In this document: piece after piece, positions 8,188-15,725 of the stretch
Layout of the letters: every line of letters begins with the position of its first letter
How positions within the stretch are numbered: position 1 is the first letter of the stretch
Source of the DNA: an uncultured Holophagaceae bacterium
GTDB taxonomy: Bacteria > Acidobacteriota > Holophagae > Holophagales > Holophagaceae
Reading direction: 5' to 3'
Length of the DNA: 38,402 bases
NCBI GenBank assembly: GCA_903863195.1
Contig: CAIPAY010000119.1
Coordinates: 1 to 38,402 of the forward strand
Notes under the pieces: model-generated
Database searches by the model: none
Seen by the model: only the letters and a program-made list of their open reading frames with translations
What the model was told of the DNA's origin: nothing
Program-made: the position numbers and the translations under genes

Positions 8188-10116
8188 CTAGGGCAGGTGC
8201 ACCGGCACCGAGGTCACGATCACACCCGTCCGCAGCAGCAGCGCGGCCTTGATCCTCAGGGCGCTCTGGTTGTGCAGGAACTGCTGCCACCAGTGGGAGG
8301 TGATGAACTCCGGCAGGACGACGGTGAGCGCCAGCTCGGGCTCGGCGTTCAGGATGCGCTCCACTTCCTCGAGGATCGGCTCCACCATGCGGCGGTAGGG
8401 ACTGGGCAGCACCCGCAGCGGAATGCCCATGCCGTAGCTGGTCCAGTCCTCTCGGAGCTTCTCGATGGCGCTGCTGTCCCGGCCCCCGTCCGAGCCCAGG
8501 TCCACGGTGATGGCCTCCACCCGGTCGCCGGCAATGAGCCGGGCATAGAGCAGCGACTGCACCACGCCCCCATGGATGCTGTTCACCAACACCAACGCAT
8601 GGTGCTTGGGGGGCAGCACGGCGTCCGTGCGGCTGGCGGCCAGCCGGGAGCGCACCCCGACGTAGTGGCGTCGGATGCTCGTGTGGAGCGCCACCAGCAA
8701 AGGCACCAGCAGGAGGACGATCCAGGCGCCATGGATGAACTTGGTGATGGCGATGTCCAGCAGCACGATCAGGGCCGTGACGGCGCCCAGCCCGTTCACA
8801 AAGGCCTTCACGTGCCAGTGGCGGCCCCGCACTTTCCGCCAGTGGACCACCATGCCTGTCTGGCTGAGGGTGAAGCCGATGAAGACGCCGGCGGCGTAGA
8901 GGGGCAGCAGCACGTCCGTGTTGGCGTGGAACAGCCACACCAGCAGGGCGGAGAAGAAGAACAGCAGCAGAATGCCGTTGGAGAAGACCAGGCGGTCCCC
9001 CTGGGAGGCGAACTGCCGGGGCAGGAACCCATCCCGCGCCTGCAGCGCCGCCAGGCGGGGGAAGTCGGCGAAGGCCGTGTTGGCGGCCACCACCAGGATG
9101 GCGAAGGTGAAGCCCTGGACCACGTAGTAGATCAGCTTGGGCAGCCCCCGGGTGACGTCCCCCAGGATGGCCTTGTTCAGCTTGGACAGCAGGGTCTCCG
9201 CCACCACGCTGGGGTCCGCGCTGTGCTGGTAGGTGACGCCGAGACGATGGGCGAGGAAGGTGATGCCCAGGAACATGGTGCCGAGGAGGACCACCATCCA
9301 GACCATGGTCTTGGCCGCATTCGGTCCGGCGGGGTCACGGAAGGCTGTGGAGCCGTTGCTGATGGCCTCGACCCCGGTGAGGGCGGTGCAGCCGGCGCTG
9401 TAGGCCCGCATGAAGATCCACACCATGGACAGGCCCGCCAGGTGGACGCCCTGCGCCACGGCCTGCTGGGCCTCCGGCAGCGCGGGACCCCGTCCCTGGA
9501 GTATCTGAACCAGCCCATAGCCGAGCACCAGGAGGATGCTGACCACGAACCCATAGGTGGGGATGGCGAACAGGGTCCCGCTCTCCCGGATGCCTCGGAG
9601 GTTCATGAGGGCGATGAACCCGATGGCCAGGATGGTCAGGAAGACATTGTGGCCCGCCAGGGCGGGCACCGCGGCGGTGATGGCCGCCACCCCCGAGGAG
9701 ACAGACACCGCCACCGTCAGCAGGTAGTCGAGGAGCAGCGAGGCGCCGGCTGTCAGGGCCGGCAGGTCCCCCAGGTTCTCCTTCGCCACGATGTAGGCGC
9801 CGCCGCCACCGGGATAGGCCAGGATCGTCTGCCGGTAGCTGGTCGCGAGGATCACCAGCAGGGCCACGATGCCCAGGGCCACCGGAAGGGACCAGCCGAA
9901 GATCGCGTGGCCGGCCACGCCCGCGATCGCCCCCGCGCCCGCGGCGGGGAGCAGGGCCCCCGACAGCGAGGCCATGATCTCCTGGGTGGCGTAGGCCACC
10001 GAGGAGAGCGCATCCGAGCTGAACACCGCCAGTCCGATGGGATTGCTGATCTTGGTGTGAGGGGTCTCCTGGCTCGACAACCGCCTGCCCAGGAGGATCC
10101 GTCTCAGGCTCTGCAT
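8188..10116 (-). CDS. KimA-like potassium/proton symporter, second of a tandem pair
   Basis: This is a 642-residue APC-superfamily permease that closely follows Bacillus subtilis KimA (YdaO), a high-affinity K+ importer controlled by c-di-AMP. Shared landmarks are VFSSDALSSVAYATQE at residues 31-46, with D35 and Y42 matching the K+-binding Asp and Tyr of KimA, then SYRQTILAYP and GGGAYIVAKENLG. About 12 transmembrane segments are followed by a soluble C-terminal domain of roughly 160 residues. The ATG lies 21 bp after the stop of a paralogue of the same architecture, so the two are very probably co-transcribed. Divergence from its partner is greatest in the loop after the first core segment and in the C-terminal domain. 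Transport of K+ is inferred from the family. Confidence 0.85.
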   Translation of the reverse strand: MQSLRRILLGRRLSSQETPHTKISNPIGLAVFSSDALSSVAYATQEIMASLSGALLPAAGAGAIAGVAGHAIFGWSLPVALGIVALLVILATSYRQTILAYPGGGGAYIVAKENLGDLPALTAGASLLLDYLLTVAVSVSSGVAAITAAVPALAGHNVFLTILAIGFIALMNLRGIRESGTLFAIPTYGFVVSILLVLGYGLVQILQGRGPALPEAQQAVAQGVHLAGLSMVWIFMRAYSAGCTALTGVEAISNGSTAFRDPAGPNAAKTMVWMVVLLGTMFLGITFLAHRLGVTYQHSADPSVVAETLLSKLNKAILGDVTRGLPKLIYYVVQGFTFAILVVAANTAFADFPRLAALQARDGFLPRQFASQGDRLVFSNGILLLFFFSALLVWLFHANTDVLLPLYAAGVFIGFTLSQTGMVVHWRKVRGRHWHVKAFVNGLGAVTALIVLLDIAITKFIHGAWIVLLLVPLLVALHTSIRRHYVGVRSRLAASRTDAVLPPKHHALVLVNSIHGGVVQSLLYARLIAGDRVEAITVDLGSDGGRDSSAIEKLREDWTSYGMGIPLRVLPSPYRRMVEPILEEVERILNAEPELALTVVLPEFITSHWWQQFLHNQSALRIKAALLLRTGVIVTSVPVHLP

Positions 10117-10137
10117 TCAGCCACCCCAGGAGGGAGG

Positions 10138-12081
10138 CTACTCCACCAAAGGCTCCAGGTGGTAGGGAATCGAGATGACCACCGTCTTGGGCTTCAACAG
10201 CAGGGTGCCCTTGATGCGCCAGGCCGTCTGGTTGTGCAGCACATTGGCCCACCAGTGGCCGGTCACAAACTCGGGCAGGATCACGGTGATGGTGTATTCC
10301 GGCTCGGCCCGGCGCATGCGGTCGAGCTCCTCGACGATGGGCTCCACGATCTTCCGGTAGGGGCTCTCGATGGACCGCAGGGGGATGCCTTCGCAGTAGT
10401 GGGGCCAGTCGGAGCGGAGCTTCTCCAGGGCGGCGCTCTCCCGGCCGTTCTCATCCGGGAAGTCCACCGTGAGGGCCTCCACCTCACCGTGGGAGGCGAT
10501 GACCTTCGCGTAGTTGAGCGACTGCACCACGCCCGAGTGGATGCCCGAGACCAGCACCACCACGCGGTTCCGCCGGTGGGGCAGGAACTCGGTGCGGCTG
10601 CCCGCCAGGATCGACTTCACCCGGATGTAGTGCCGGTGGATCTTGAGGAAGAGCCACACCATCAGGGGGATCAGCACCACCACCAGCCAGGCACCATGGG
10701 AGAACTTGGTGACGGCGATGTCGAGCATGACCACGCCCGAGGCCACCATGCCGAGGCCATTGGTGATGGCCTTGGCGAGCCAGCGGGGCTCTTCCCGCTT
10801 GAGCTTGGTCCAGTGCATGACCATGCCCGCCTGGGAGATAGTGAAGCCCGTGAACACGCCCAGGGCGTAGAGCGGCAGCAGCAGGTCCGTGTTGGCGTGG
10901 AGGACGAAGACCAGGAAGCAGCTGACCGAGGTCAGGATCAGGATGCCGTTGGAGAAGACCAGACGGTCGCCCTGGCTGGCGAACTGGCGGGGCAGGTAGT
11001 TGTCCCGGCCCATGAGCGCCGCCAGGCGCGGGAAGTCCGCATAGGCCGTGTTCGCGGCCACCACCAGGATGGCGAAGGTGAAGCCCTGGGTGAGGTAGTA
11101 CATCAGCTTGGGCAGGCCATGGGTGACGTCACCATAGATGGCCTTGGCCAGCTTGGAGAGCAGTGTCTCCGGCACGACGCTGGGGTCGAGGCTGTGCTGA
11201 TAGACCACACCCAGGCGGTTCGCCAGCAGAGTGATGCCGAGGAACATGATGCCCAGCAGGAGGACCATCCAGATCATGGTCTTGGAGGCGTTCCGCTCCG
11301 GCGGATCCTTGAAGGCCTGCACGCCGTTGGAGATGGCCTCCACCCCGGTCAGGGCGGTGCAGCCGGCGGAGTAGGCGCGCATGAAGATCCAGATCATCGC
11401 CAGGCCACCGAAGCGCTGGGTGTGCTCCACGGCGGTCTGCACCTGCACGTGGGTGGGGCCGCCACTCAGGAAGGTCTTGAGGGTCCCGTAGCCGATCATC
11501 ACCAGCATCAGGGCCACGAAGCCGTAGGTGGGCACCGCGAAGAGGGCGCCGCTCTCCTTCACGCCACGCAGGTTGGCCATGGCAATGAGGACGATGCAGA
11601 CGATGGTGATGAAGACATTGTGGCCGTCGAGGCTGGGCATGGCCGCGGTGATGGCGGCGACGCCCGAGGAGACGGAGGCCGCTACCGTCAGGATGTAGTC
11701 GATGAGCAGGCTGGCGCCGGCCACCAGGGCAGCGATCTCGCCCAGGTTCTCCTTGGCGACGATGTAGGCGCCGCCGCCGGTGGGATAGGCCAGGATGGTC
11801 TGCCGGTAGCTGATGCCCAGGATGGCCAGCAGCCCGATGATGCCCAGGGCCACCGGTACGGACAGGCCGAAGAGCGGGTGCACCACGGCCACGGTGGCCG
11901 CAGCCGCGACGCCGTGGAGGTTGCTGGACAGGCTGGCCATGATCTCCTGGGTGGCGTAGGCCACGGAGGAGAGGGCGTCCGAGCTGAACACGGACAGGCC
12001 GATGACATTGCTGACCTTGTTGTGGTGGCTCTCGACGCTGGACAAGCGCCGCCCGAGAAGCATTCGTCTGACATTGGTCAT
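10138..12081 (-). CDS. KimA-like potassium/proton symporter, first of a tandem pair
   Basis: This 647-residue permease is the upstream paralogue of the gene at 8188-10116 and shares long identical blocks with it (for example SSDALSSVAYATQEIMASLS and SYRQTILAYP). D35 and Y42 of the KimA K+ site are both present, as is the GGGAYIVAKENLGE segment. It has a 12-segment APC core and a C-terminal cytoplasmic domain that in KimA is the regulatory, c-di-AMP-binding part. The ATG begins MTNVRRMLLGRRLSS, matching its paralogue, which settles the start, although the ribosome-binding site is poor. Its 206-base leader was checked for the ydaO-type c-di-AMP riboswitch and none was seen. The permease call is firm and the ion is inferred from the family. 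Confidence 0.86.
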   Translation of the reverse strand: MTNVRRMLLGRRLSSVESHHNKVSNVIGLSVFSSDALSSVAYATQEIMASLSSNLHGVAAAATVAVVHPLFGLSVPVALGIIGLLAILGISYRQTILAYPTGGGAYIVAKENLGEIAALVAGASLLIDYILTVAASVSSGVAAITAAMPSLDGHNVFITIVCIVLIAMANLRGVKESGALFAVPTYGFVALMLVMIGYGTLKTFLSGGPTHVQVQTAVEHTQRFGGLAMIWIFMRAYSAGCTALTGVEAISNGVQAFKDPPERNASKTMIWMVLLLGIMFLGITLLANRLGVVYQHSLDPSVVPETLLSKLAKAIYGDVTHGLPKLMYYLTQGFTFAILVVAANTAYADFPRLAALMGRDNYLPRQFASQGDRLVFSNGILILTSVSCFLVFVLHANTDLLLPLYALGVFTGFTISQAGMVMHWTKLKREEPRWLAKAITNGLGMVASGVVMLDIAVTKFSHGAWLVVVLIPLMVWLFLKIHRHYIRVKSILAGSRTEFLPHRRNRVVVLVSGIHSGVVQSLNYAKVIASHGEVEALTVDFPDENGRESAALEKLRSDWPHYCEGIPLRSIESPYRKIVEPIVEELDRMRRAEPEYTITVILPEFVTGHWWANVLHNQTAWRIKGTLLLKPKTVVISIPYHLEPLVE

Positions 12082-12287
12082 GGTTCAGGATTCCCGGAGC
12101 ATGGCTGCCTTGACCAGAGGCTGGAGAAGGTCACGGCAAGACCCACCGGCTTGGAGGACCCGGGCGGCTCTTGGAAGAAGGGGGCGGGGCGGGCGCGACA
12201 CCAGCCGGAGGGGAGCATCCATAAGCCAACCATTATGGCCGTGAATACAAGGAGTGGGGACAAGGGTTGACCTTCGCCACAAGCGGC
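12082..12287 (-). other. Leader region of the kimA-like pair, no recognised element
   Basis: These 206 bases lie between the stop of the upstream minus-strand gene and the first permease. Part is extremely GC-rich (12170-12215) and part more AT-rich (12220-12260). I see no clear promoter, riboswitch or terminator. Open frames across it on both strands look like shadows. Confidence 0.4.
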
Positions 12288-13199
12288 TCAGGCACCCACC
12301 TGCGGCGCTCGGAAGGCCACGGCCTCCACCAGATGCTGCTGGCCGGGTGCCACGGGCCAGAGCCAGCGTTGCGTGCGGAACGGAATTCTCTCGGTCCCAC
12401 CCAGCAGGGTCATGACATCCAGCCCTGGGAGCGGATCGCTGACCTCGAACCCCTCGGCACCCTGCAGCTGCTGGAGCCACGGGCCCTCCCAGGAGCCCAG
12501 GCCCAGCGGTGCCTCCGTGAACACCACCGCCCGGTCGTGCACCAGCCACAGGTCGGCCCCACTCTCCCGCAGGATCACCAGGAAGGTTGCCGCGGCCCGG
12601 TGCGTCCAGGCGTCCATGGCCTCCGCCAGGGGGTCCGCCACCTCTGGATCCCGGGTCCAGGGAGATCCTCCAAAGAGTGTCTCCACCAGCCGCTCGGCGA
12701 CGACACCGAACTGGCCCATCACGTTGGCGGACAGGATCGTCCCCGGGCGGCGGTCTGCGATCCAGGCCCGCAGAGCGGCGGGGTCCGGGTGCAGCGAGGG
12801 CAGCAGTCCCGCGAGGCGGAGGATCGCCTGCTCCCGGCCGCGGCGGCGGCCGGACCAGGGCTCGGCCACGGTCCGGCGCACGGCCGCCTCCAGCTCGGAC
12901 AGCCCCCCCGTGAGATCCTCGAACACCCAGGGCGCCCAGCGCTGGTGCCGCAGCACGGTCCAGCAGCGGCTCCAGGGATCCGCGTCCCAGCCGGTGGTGT
13001 CCGGAGGCGCCAGGGCCCAGGGCACCTCCAGGCCCGAGCCCGCGCCCAGCACCAGCACGGGGCGGGCGGGATCCGCCGCCTGCAGGCCTTCGCCCAGGAA
13101 GGCCCGGACCTGGTCCAGGTGCCCGCCCCAGGCCGAGTGGTCCCGGGTGAGAAAGGCAAACTGCTCCTGGCGCAGCAGCCGGGCGAGGGGCGTGGACAT
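12288..13199 (-). CDS. Putative Rossmann-fold (methyltransferase-like) protein, unknown
   Basis: I do not recognise a named family. The 303-residue product has a glycine-rich loop after a hydrophobic strand (VLVLGAGSGLEVP, residues 48-60), followed about ten residues later by an acidic turn (GWDADPW). This is the motif I/motif II layout of SAM-dependent methyltransferases. The middle is Arg- and Leu-rich and helical. The C-terminal part has several Trp residues and a Val-His-Asp-Arg segment. No signal peptide or membrane segment is seen. It begins with ATG at 13199, 66 bp from the divergent lipA start, and ends 206 bp before the kimA-like pair. Open frames on the other strand look like shadows. 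A SAM-binding fold is plausible; substrate and role are unknown. Confidence 0.7.
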   Translation of the reverse strand: MSTPLARLLRQEQFAFLTRDHSAWGGHLDQVRAFLGEGLQAADPARPVLVLGAGSGLEVPWALAPPDTTGWDADPWSRCWTVLRHQRWAPWVFEDLTGGLSELEAAVRRTVAEPWSGRRRGREQAILRLAGLLPSLHPDPAALRAWIADRRPGTILSANVMGQFGVVAERLVETLFGGSPWTRDPEVADPLAEAMDAWTHRAAATFLVILRESGADLWLVHDRAVVFTEAPLGLGSWEGPWLQQLQGAEGFEVSDPLPGLDVMTLLGGTERIPFRTQRWLWPVAPGQQHLVEAVAFRAPQVGA

Positions 13200-13265
13200 C
13201 CCGTCATCTTACCGGCCCTGTCCTTGGCGGGCAGCCTGCGGGAGACTGGAGGATCTGGAGTCCGT

Positions 13266-14192
13266 ATGCCCCGATTCTCGAAACGCGCTGGCCGGGAAGT
13301 CCTCGAGGGGCATCCTCGGCTGCCCGAGTGGATCACCAAGGAGCGGGTGAAGCTGCGCGACCTCCACGGCATGAAGAAGGACCTGCGCGACTCCCACCTG
13401 CACACGGTCTGCGAGGAGGCCCGCTGCCCCAACCGCAGCCACTGCTTCACCCAGGGCACCGCCACGTTCCTGCTCATGGGCGGGATCTGCACCCGGGCCT
13501 GCGGGTTCTGCAGCATCCAGAGCGGCAAGCCCCTGGCGCTGGACCCCCGGGAGCCCCAGGAGACCGCCGAGCGCGTGGCCACCATGGCCCTGCGCTTCGC
13601 GGTGCTCACCAGCGTCAACCGTGATGACCTGCCGGATGGCGGGGCAGGGCACTTCGCGGAGACGATCCTGGCCATCCGGCGCCGCAACCCCGGGGTGGGC
13701 GTGGAGGTGCTGGTGCCGGACTTCCTGGGCGACCACGAGGCCGTGGCTCGGGTGGTGGCCGCGGGACCGGCGGTGTTCAACCACAACGCCGAGACCGTCC
13801 CCAGCCTCTACCCGGTGGTGCGGCCCGCGGGGCGCTTCGACCGGACCCTGGGCGTCCTCGCCCACGCCAAGGCCCTGGGCGCGGCCCTCTACGGCCCAGT
13901 CTTCCGCACCAAGAGCGGGCTCATGCTGGGCCTTGGGGAGACCGAGGCGGAGCTCCGCACCACCTTCGCGGCCCTGGCTGGCGCCGGCGTGGACATCCTC
14001 ACCCTGGGCCAGTACCTGCGCCCGACGCGCCACCAGCTGCCAGTGAAACGCTACGTGCCGCCGGAGGAGTTCACCGCCCTGGGCGAGCTGGCCAAGACCT
14101 TCGGGTTCAACACGGTCTACGCGGGCCCCCTCGTCCGCTCCAGCTTCAACGCCCACGAGGTGGCCGAGACCAGCGGCATCAGCATCCTCTAG
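13266..14192 (+). CDS. lipA: Lipoyl synthase LipA
   Basis: LipA is a radical-SAM enzyme that inserts two sulfur atoms into octanoyl groups on lipoyl domains of 2-oxoacid dehydrogenases and the glycine cleavage H protein. The 308-residue product has both clusters: the auxiliary cluster C49-x4-C54-x5-C60 (CEEARCPNRSHC) and the radical-SAM cluster C75-x3-C79-x2-C82 (CTRACGFC). The C-terminal RSSFNA segment supplies the serine ligand of the auxiliary cluster. The start is the ATG at 13266 behind a GGAG; the frame is open far upstream but that is antisense to the neighbouring gene. lipB is not adjacent. The stop overlaps that of the convergent ferredoxin gene in one CTAG. Confidence 0.97.
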   Translation: MPRFSKRAGREVLEGHPRLPEWITKERVKLRDLHGMKKDLRDSHLHTVCEEARCPNRSHCFTQGTATFLLMGGICTRACGFCSIQSGKPLALDPREPQETAERVATMALRFAVLTSVNRDDLPDGGAGHFAETILAIRRRNPGVGVEVLVPDFLGDHEAVARVVAAGPAVFNHNAETVPSLYPVVRPAGRFDRTLGVLAHAKALGAALYGPVFRTKSGLMLGLGETEAELRTTFAALAGAGVDILTLGQYLRPTRHQLPVKRYVPPEEFTALGELAKTFGFNTVYAGPLVRSSFNAHEVAETSGISIL

Positions 14193-14836
14193 TCCCGGCG
14201 GGGCTCCACGATGATCGCGGTGGGCTCGGACGGGCAGGAGAAGACGCAGAGGCCGCAGCCCGTGCAGGCGTCTGCTGACACCACCGGGTGCCCGATGGAC
14301 GTGCCCTCGGCCGGGGCCGAGATCCGGATCGCCTCTTCGGGATAGGGACACCTGTCCACGCAGATGCGGCAGGCCCGGGGCTCCCGCTCCAGGGTGCCCC
14401 AGGTGACACAGAGGCTCGGCTTGACCCGGGCGGTGCCCATGCGCACGGCCTTGGCGCCCTCCAGCACTGTGCCGTCCGCGCGGGTGAGGCGGGGCCAGAC
14501 CAGGGCCTCGTCCTCACACTCCGCCACACAGGGCAGGGTGGTGCAGAGGAAGCAGGGGATGCTGCGGGGATCGATGTAGGGCGTCTTCAGGGCGAGGCCC
14601 ATGGTGGGCGGGGCCTTGATCACGGCATTCTCGGGACAGGCCCGGACGCACTTGTCGCAGCGGGTGCACTTGACCAGGAACTCGAACTCATCCAGGGCGC
14701 CTGGCGGGCGCAGCAGCGTGGGCCCCAGGCCCGTCACTGTGTCCTCGATGCGGTTCGCCACGAAGCCGGCGAAGAGGGTCCCCAGGGACTTGAAGAAGTC
14801 CCCCCGCTCCTGGGGTTCATCGAGCTGCTTGGCCAT
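14189..14836 (-). CDS. Four-cluster polyferredoxin, NapG/MauM-like
   Basis: This is a 215-residue electron carrier predicted to bind four [4Fe-4S] clusters through 16 cysteines: C57/60/63/67, C95/98/103/107, C143/156/159/163 and C191/194/197/201. The second set, with four rather than two residues between its middle cysteines, is the pattern of NapG/MauM ferredoxins, which pass quinol electrons to periplasmic reductases. Unlike NapG it has no twin-arginine signal, so it should be cytoplasmic or attached to a membrane partner. No NapH-like protein is nearby. Its ATG is only 6 bp after the stop of the Usg/ASADH-like gene, so the two are surely co-transcribed. Cluster content is evident from the sequence; the redox partner is unknown. 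Confidence 0.85.
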   Translation of the reverse strand: MAKQLDEPQERGDFFKSLGTLFAGFVANRIEDTVTGLGPTLLRPPGALDEFEFLVKCTRCDKCVRACPENAVIKAPPTMGLALKTPYIDPRSIPCFLCTTLPCVAECEDEALVWPRLTRADGTVLEGAKAVRMGTARVKPSLCVTWGTLEREPRACRICVDRCPYPEEAIRISAPAEGTSIGHPVVSADACTGCGLCVFSCPSEPTAIIVEPRRD

Positions 14837-14842
14837 GGCTTC

Positions 14843-15670
14843 CTACATCAGTCCCAGCAGCCGCAGCGTGGGCCTCAGCACGCCCCAGAGCACGGGGTCG
14901 AAGCCCAGGGTCAGCACAGCGGCCTTGCTGTCCGCGGCGAGGTCGAAGTGGGCCAGGAGGTCGGCGCTGACGGCCACGTCCCGGGAGCTGGGGGCGGCGT
15001 CCACCCACTGCACGCCAGCCGGGGCGTCCCTCTTGACCAGGACATGGCCCTCCTGGGCGCGCACCTGCAGGACGAGCAGGTCGCCATGGAAGGAGGGCAC
15101 CCGGATCTCCATGAGGCGTCCCTTGCCCGCCACTGGCGGGACCGGGACCAGCTCGAAGGCCTGGCGATACCCCAGCTTGGCGGGATCGGGATCTTCTCCG
15201 TTGAGCACGGCCAGGGTCTGCTCCACGAGCCCATCAAGGCCCTTGTCCCCCAGCCAGGCGACGGAGCGCAGGTGGGTGCCGCCGACCTCGCCGACGCCAT
15301 CCAGCAGTGATGGGATGAGGGCCAAGACCTGCTCCAGGGCCGGGCGTCCCCGGAGGCTCTTGGTGCCCTGGGGCCAGGCTCCAGCCAGGGGCATGGGATC
15401 GATCCGCGCCTCGGGTTCGGCCCGCAGGTCCAGGATGCGGCCCGGAAACCCTTCCAGGAGCGCGAAGTCTGGCGTGCCGACGAGAATCACGGCATCCAGC
15501 CCCTCCAGCAGCAGCTGGCTGGGGGCGAAGACCACCAGGTCCCCCACCTCCTCGTCCACTGTGAGGGCACCCACAGAGAGGGGCACCACGGACGCCTCAC
15601 AGGCTTCCAGGGCGCTCACCAGCTCGCGGCCCACCAGGGTCTGGGCACCAATGACGGCAAGTTTCAACAT
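14843..15670 (-). CDS. Aspartate-semialdehyde-dehydrogenase-like protein (Usg-type), lacks catalytic Cys
   Basis: The 275-residue product has the semialdehyde-dehydrogenase layout. An N-terminal Rossmann strand-loop (LKLAVIGAQTLVGRELV) binds the nucleotide in true enzymes, and the C-terminal dimerisation half includes IRVPSFHGDLLVLQV, matching the RVPVxxGH segment of ASADH. The only cysteine is at about residue 24, so the catalytic Cys of the NCST motif is missing. It is therefore probably not an active dehydrogenase, like the E. coli Usg paralogue. The start at 15670 is chosen because AGAGGA lies about 8 bases upstream; an earlier in-frame start lacks a site. It sits 55 bp after purB and 6 bp before the polyferredoxin. 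Its function is unknown. Confidence 0.78.
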   Translation of the reverse strand: MLKLAVIGAQTLVGRELVSALEACEASVVPLSVGALTVDEEVGDLVVFAPSQLLLEGLDAVILVGTPDFALLEGFPGRILDLRAEPEARIDPMPLAGAWPQGTKSLRGRPALEQVLALIPSLLDGVGEVGGTHLRSVAWLGDKGLDGLVEQTLAVLNGEDPDPAKLGYRQAFELVPVPPVAGKGRLMEIRVPSFHGDLLVLQVRAQEGHVLVKRDAPAGVQWVDAAPSSRDVAVSADLLAHFDLAADSKAAVLTLGFDPVLWGVLRPTLRLLGLM

Positions 15671-15725
15671 GCGGATTCCTCTCGGGTGGTGCATTCAAAG
15701 ATCGGGGGACTCCCCCCGGCAGGGG

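Noticed and set aside
8197..12270. A continuous plus-strand open frame of about 1,350 codons opposite the two permeases
   Set aside because: It is antisense to two genes with clear KimA homology, is extremely rich in His, Gln, Gly and Asp as expected of a shadow, and matches no family.
12082..12287. A ydaO-type c-di-AMP riboswitch in front of the kimA-like genes
   Set aside because: The conserved blocks of that aptamer, such as the GGGGUGAAUC-like and CCGACAGCUAAC-like parts, are not present in the minus-strand leader.
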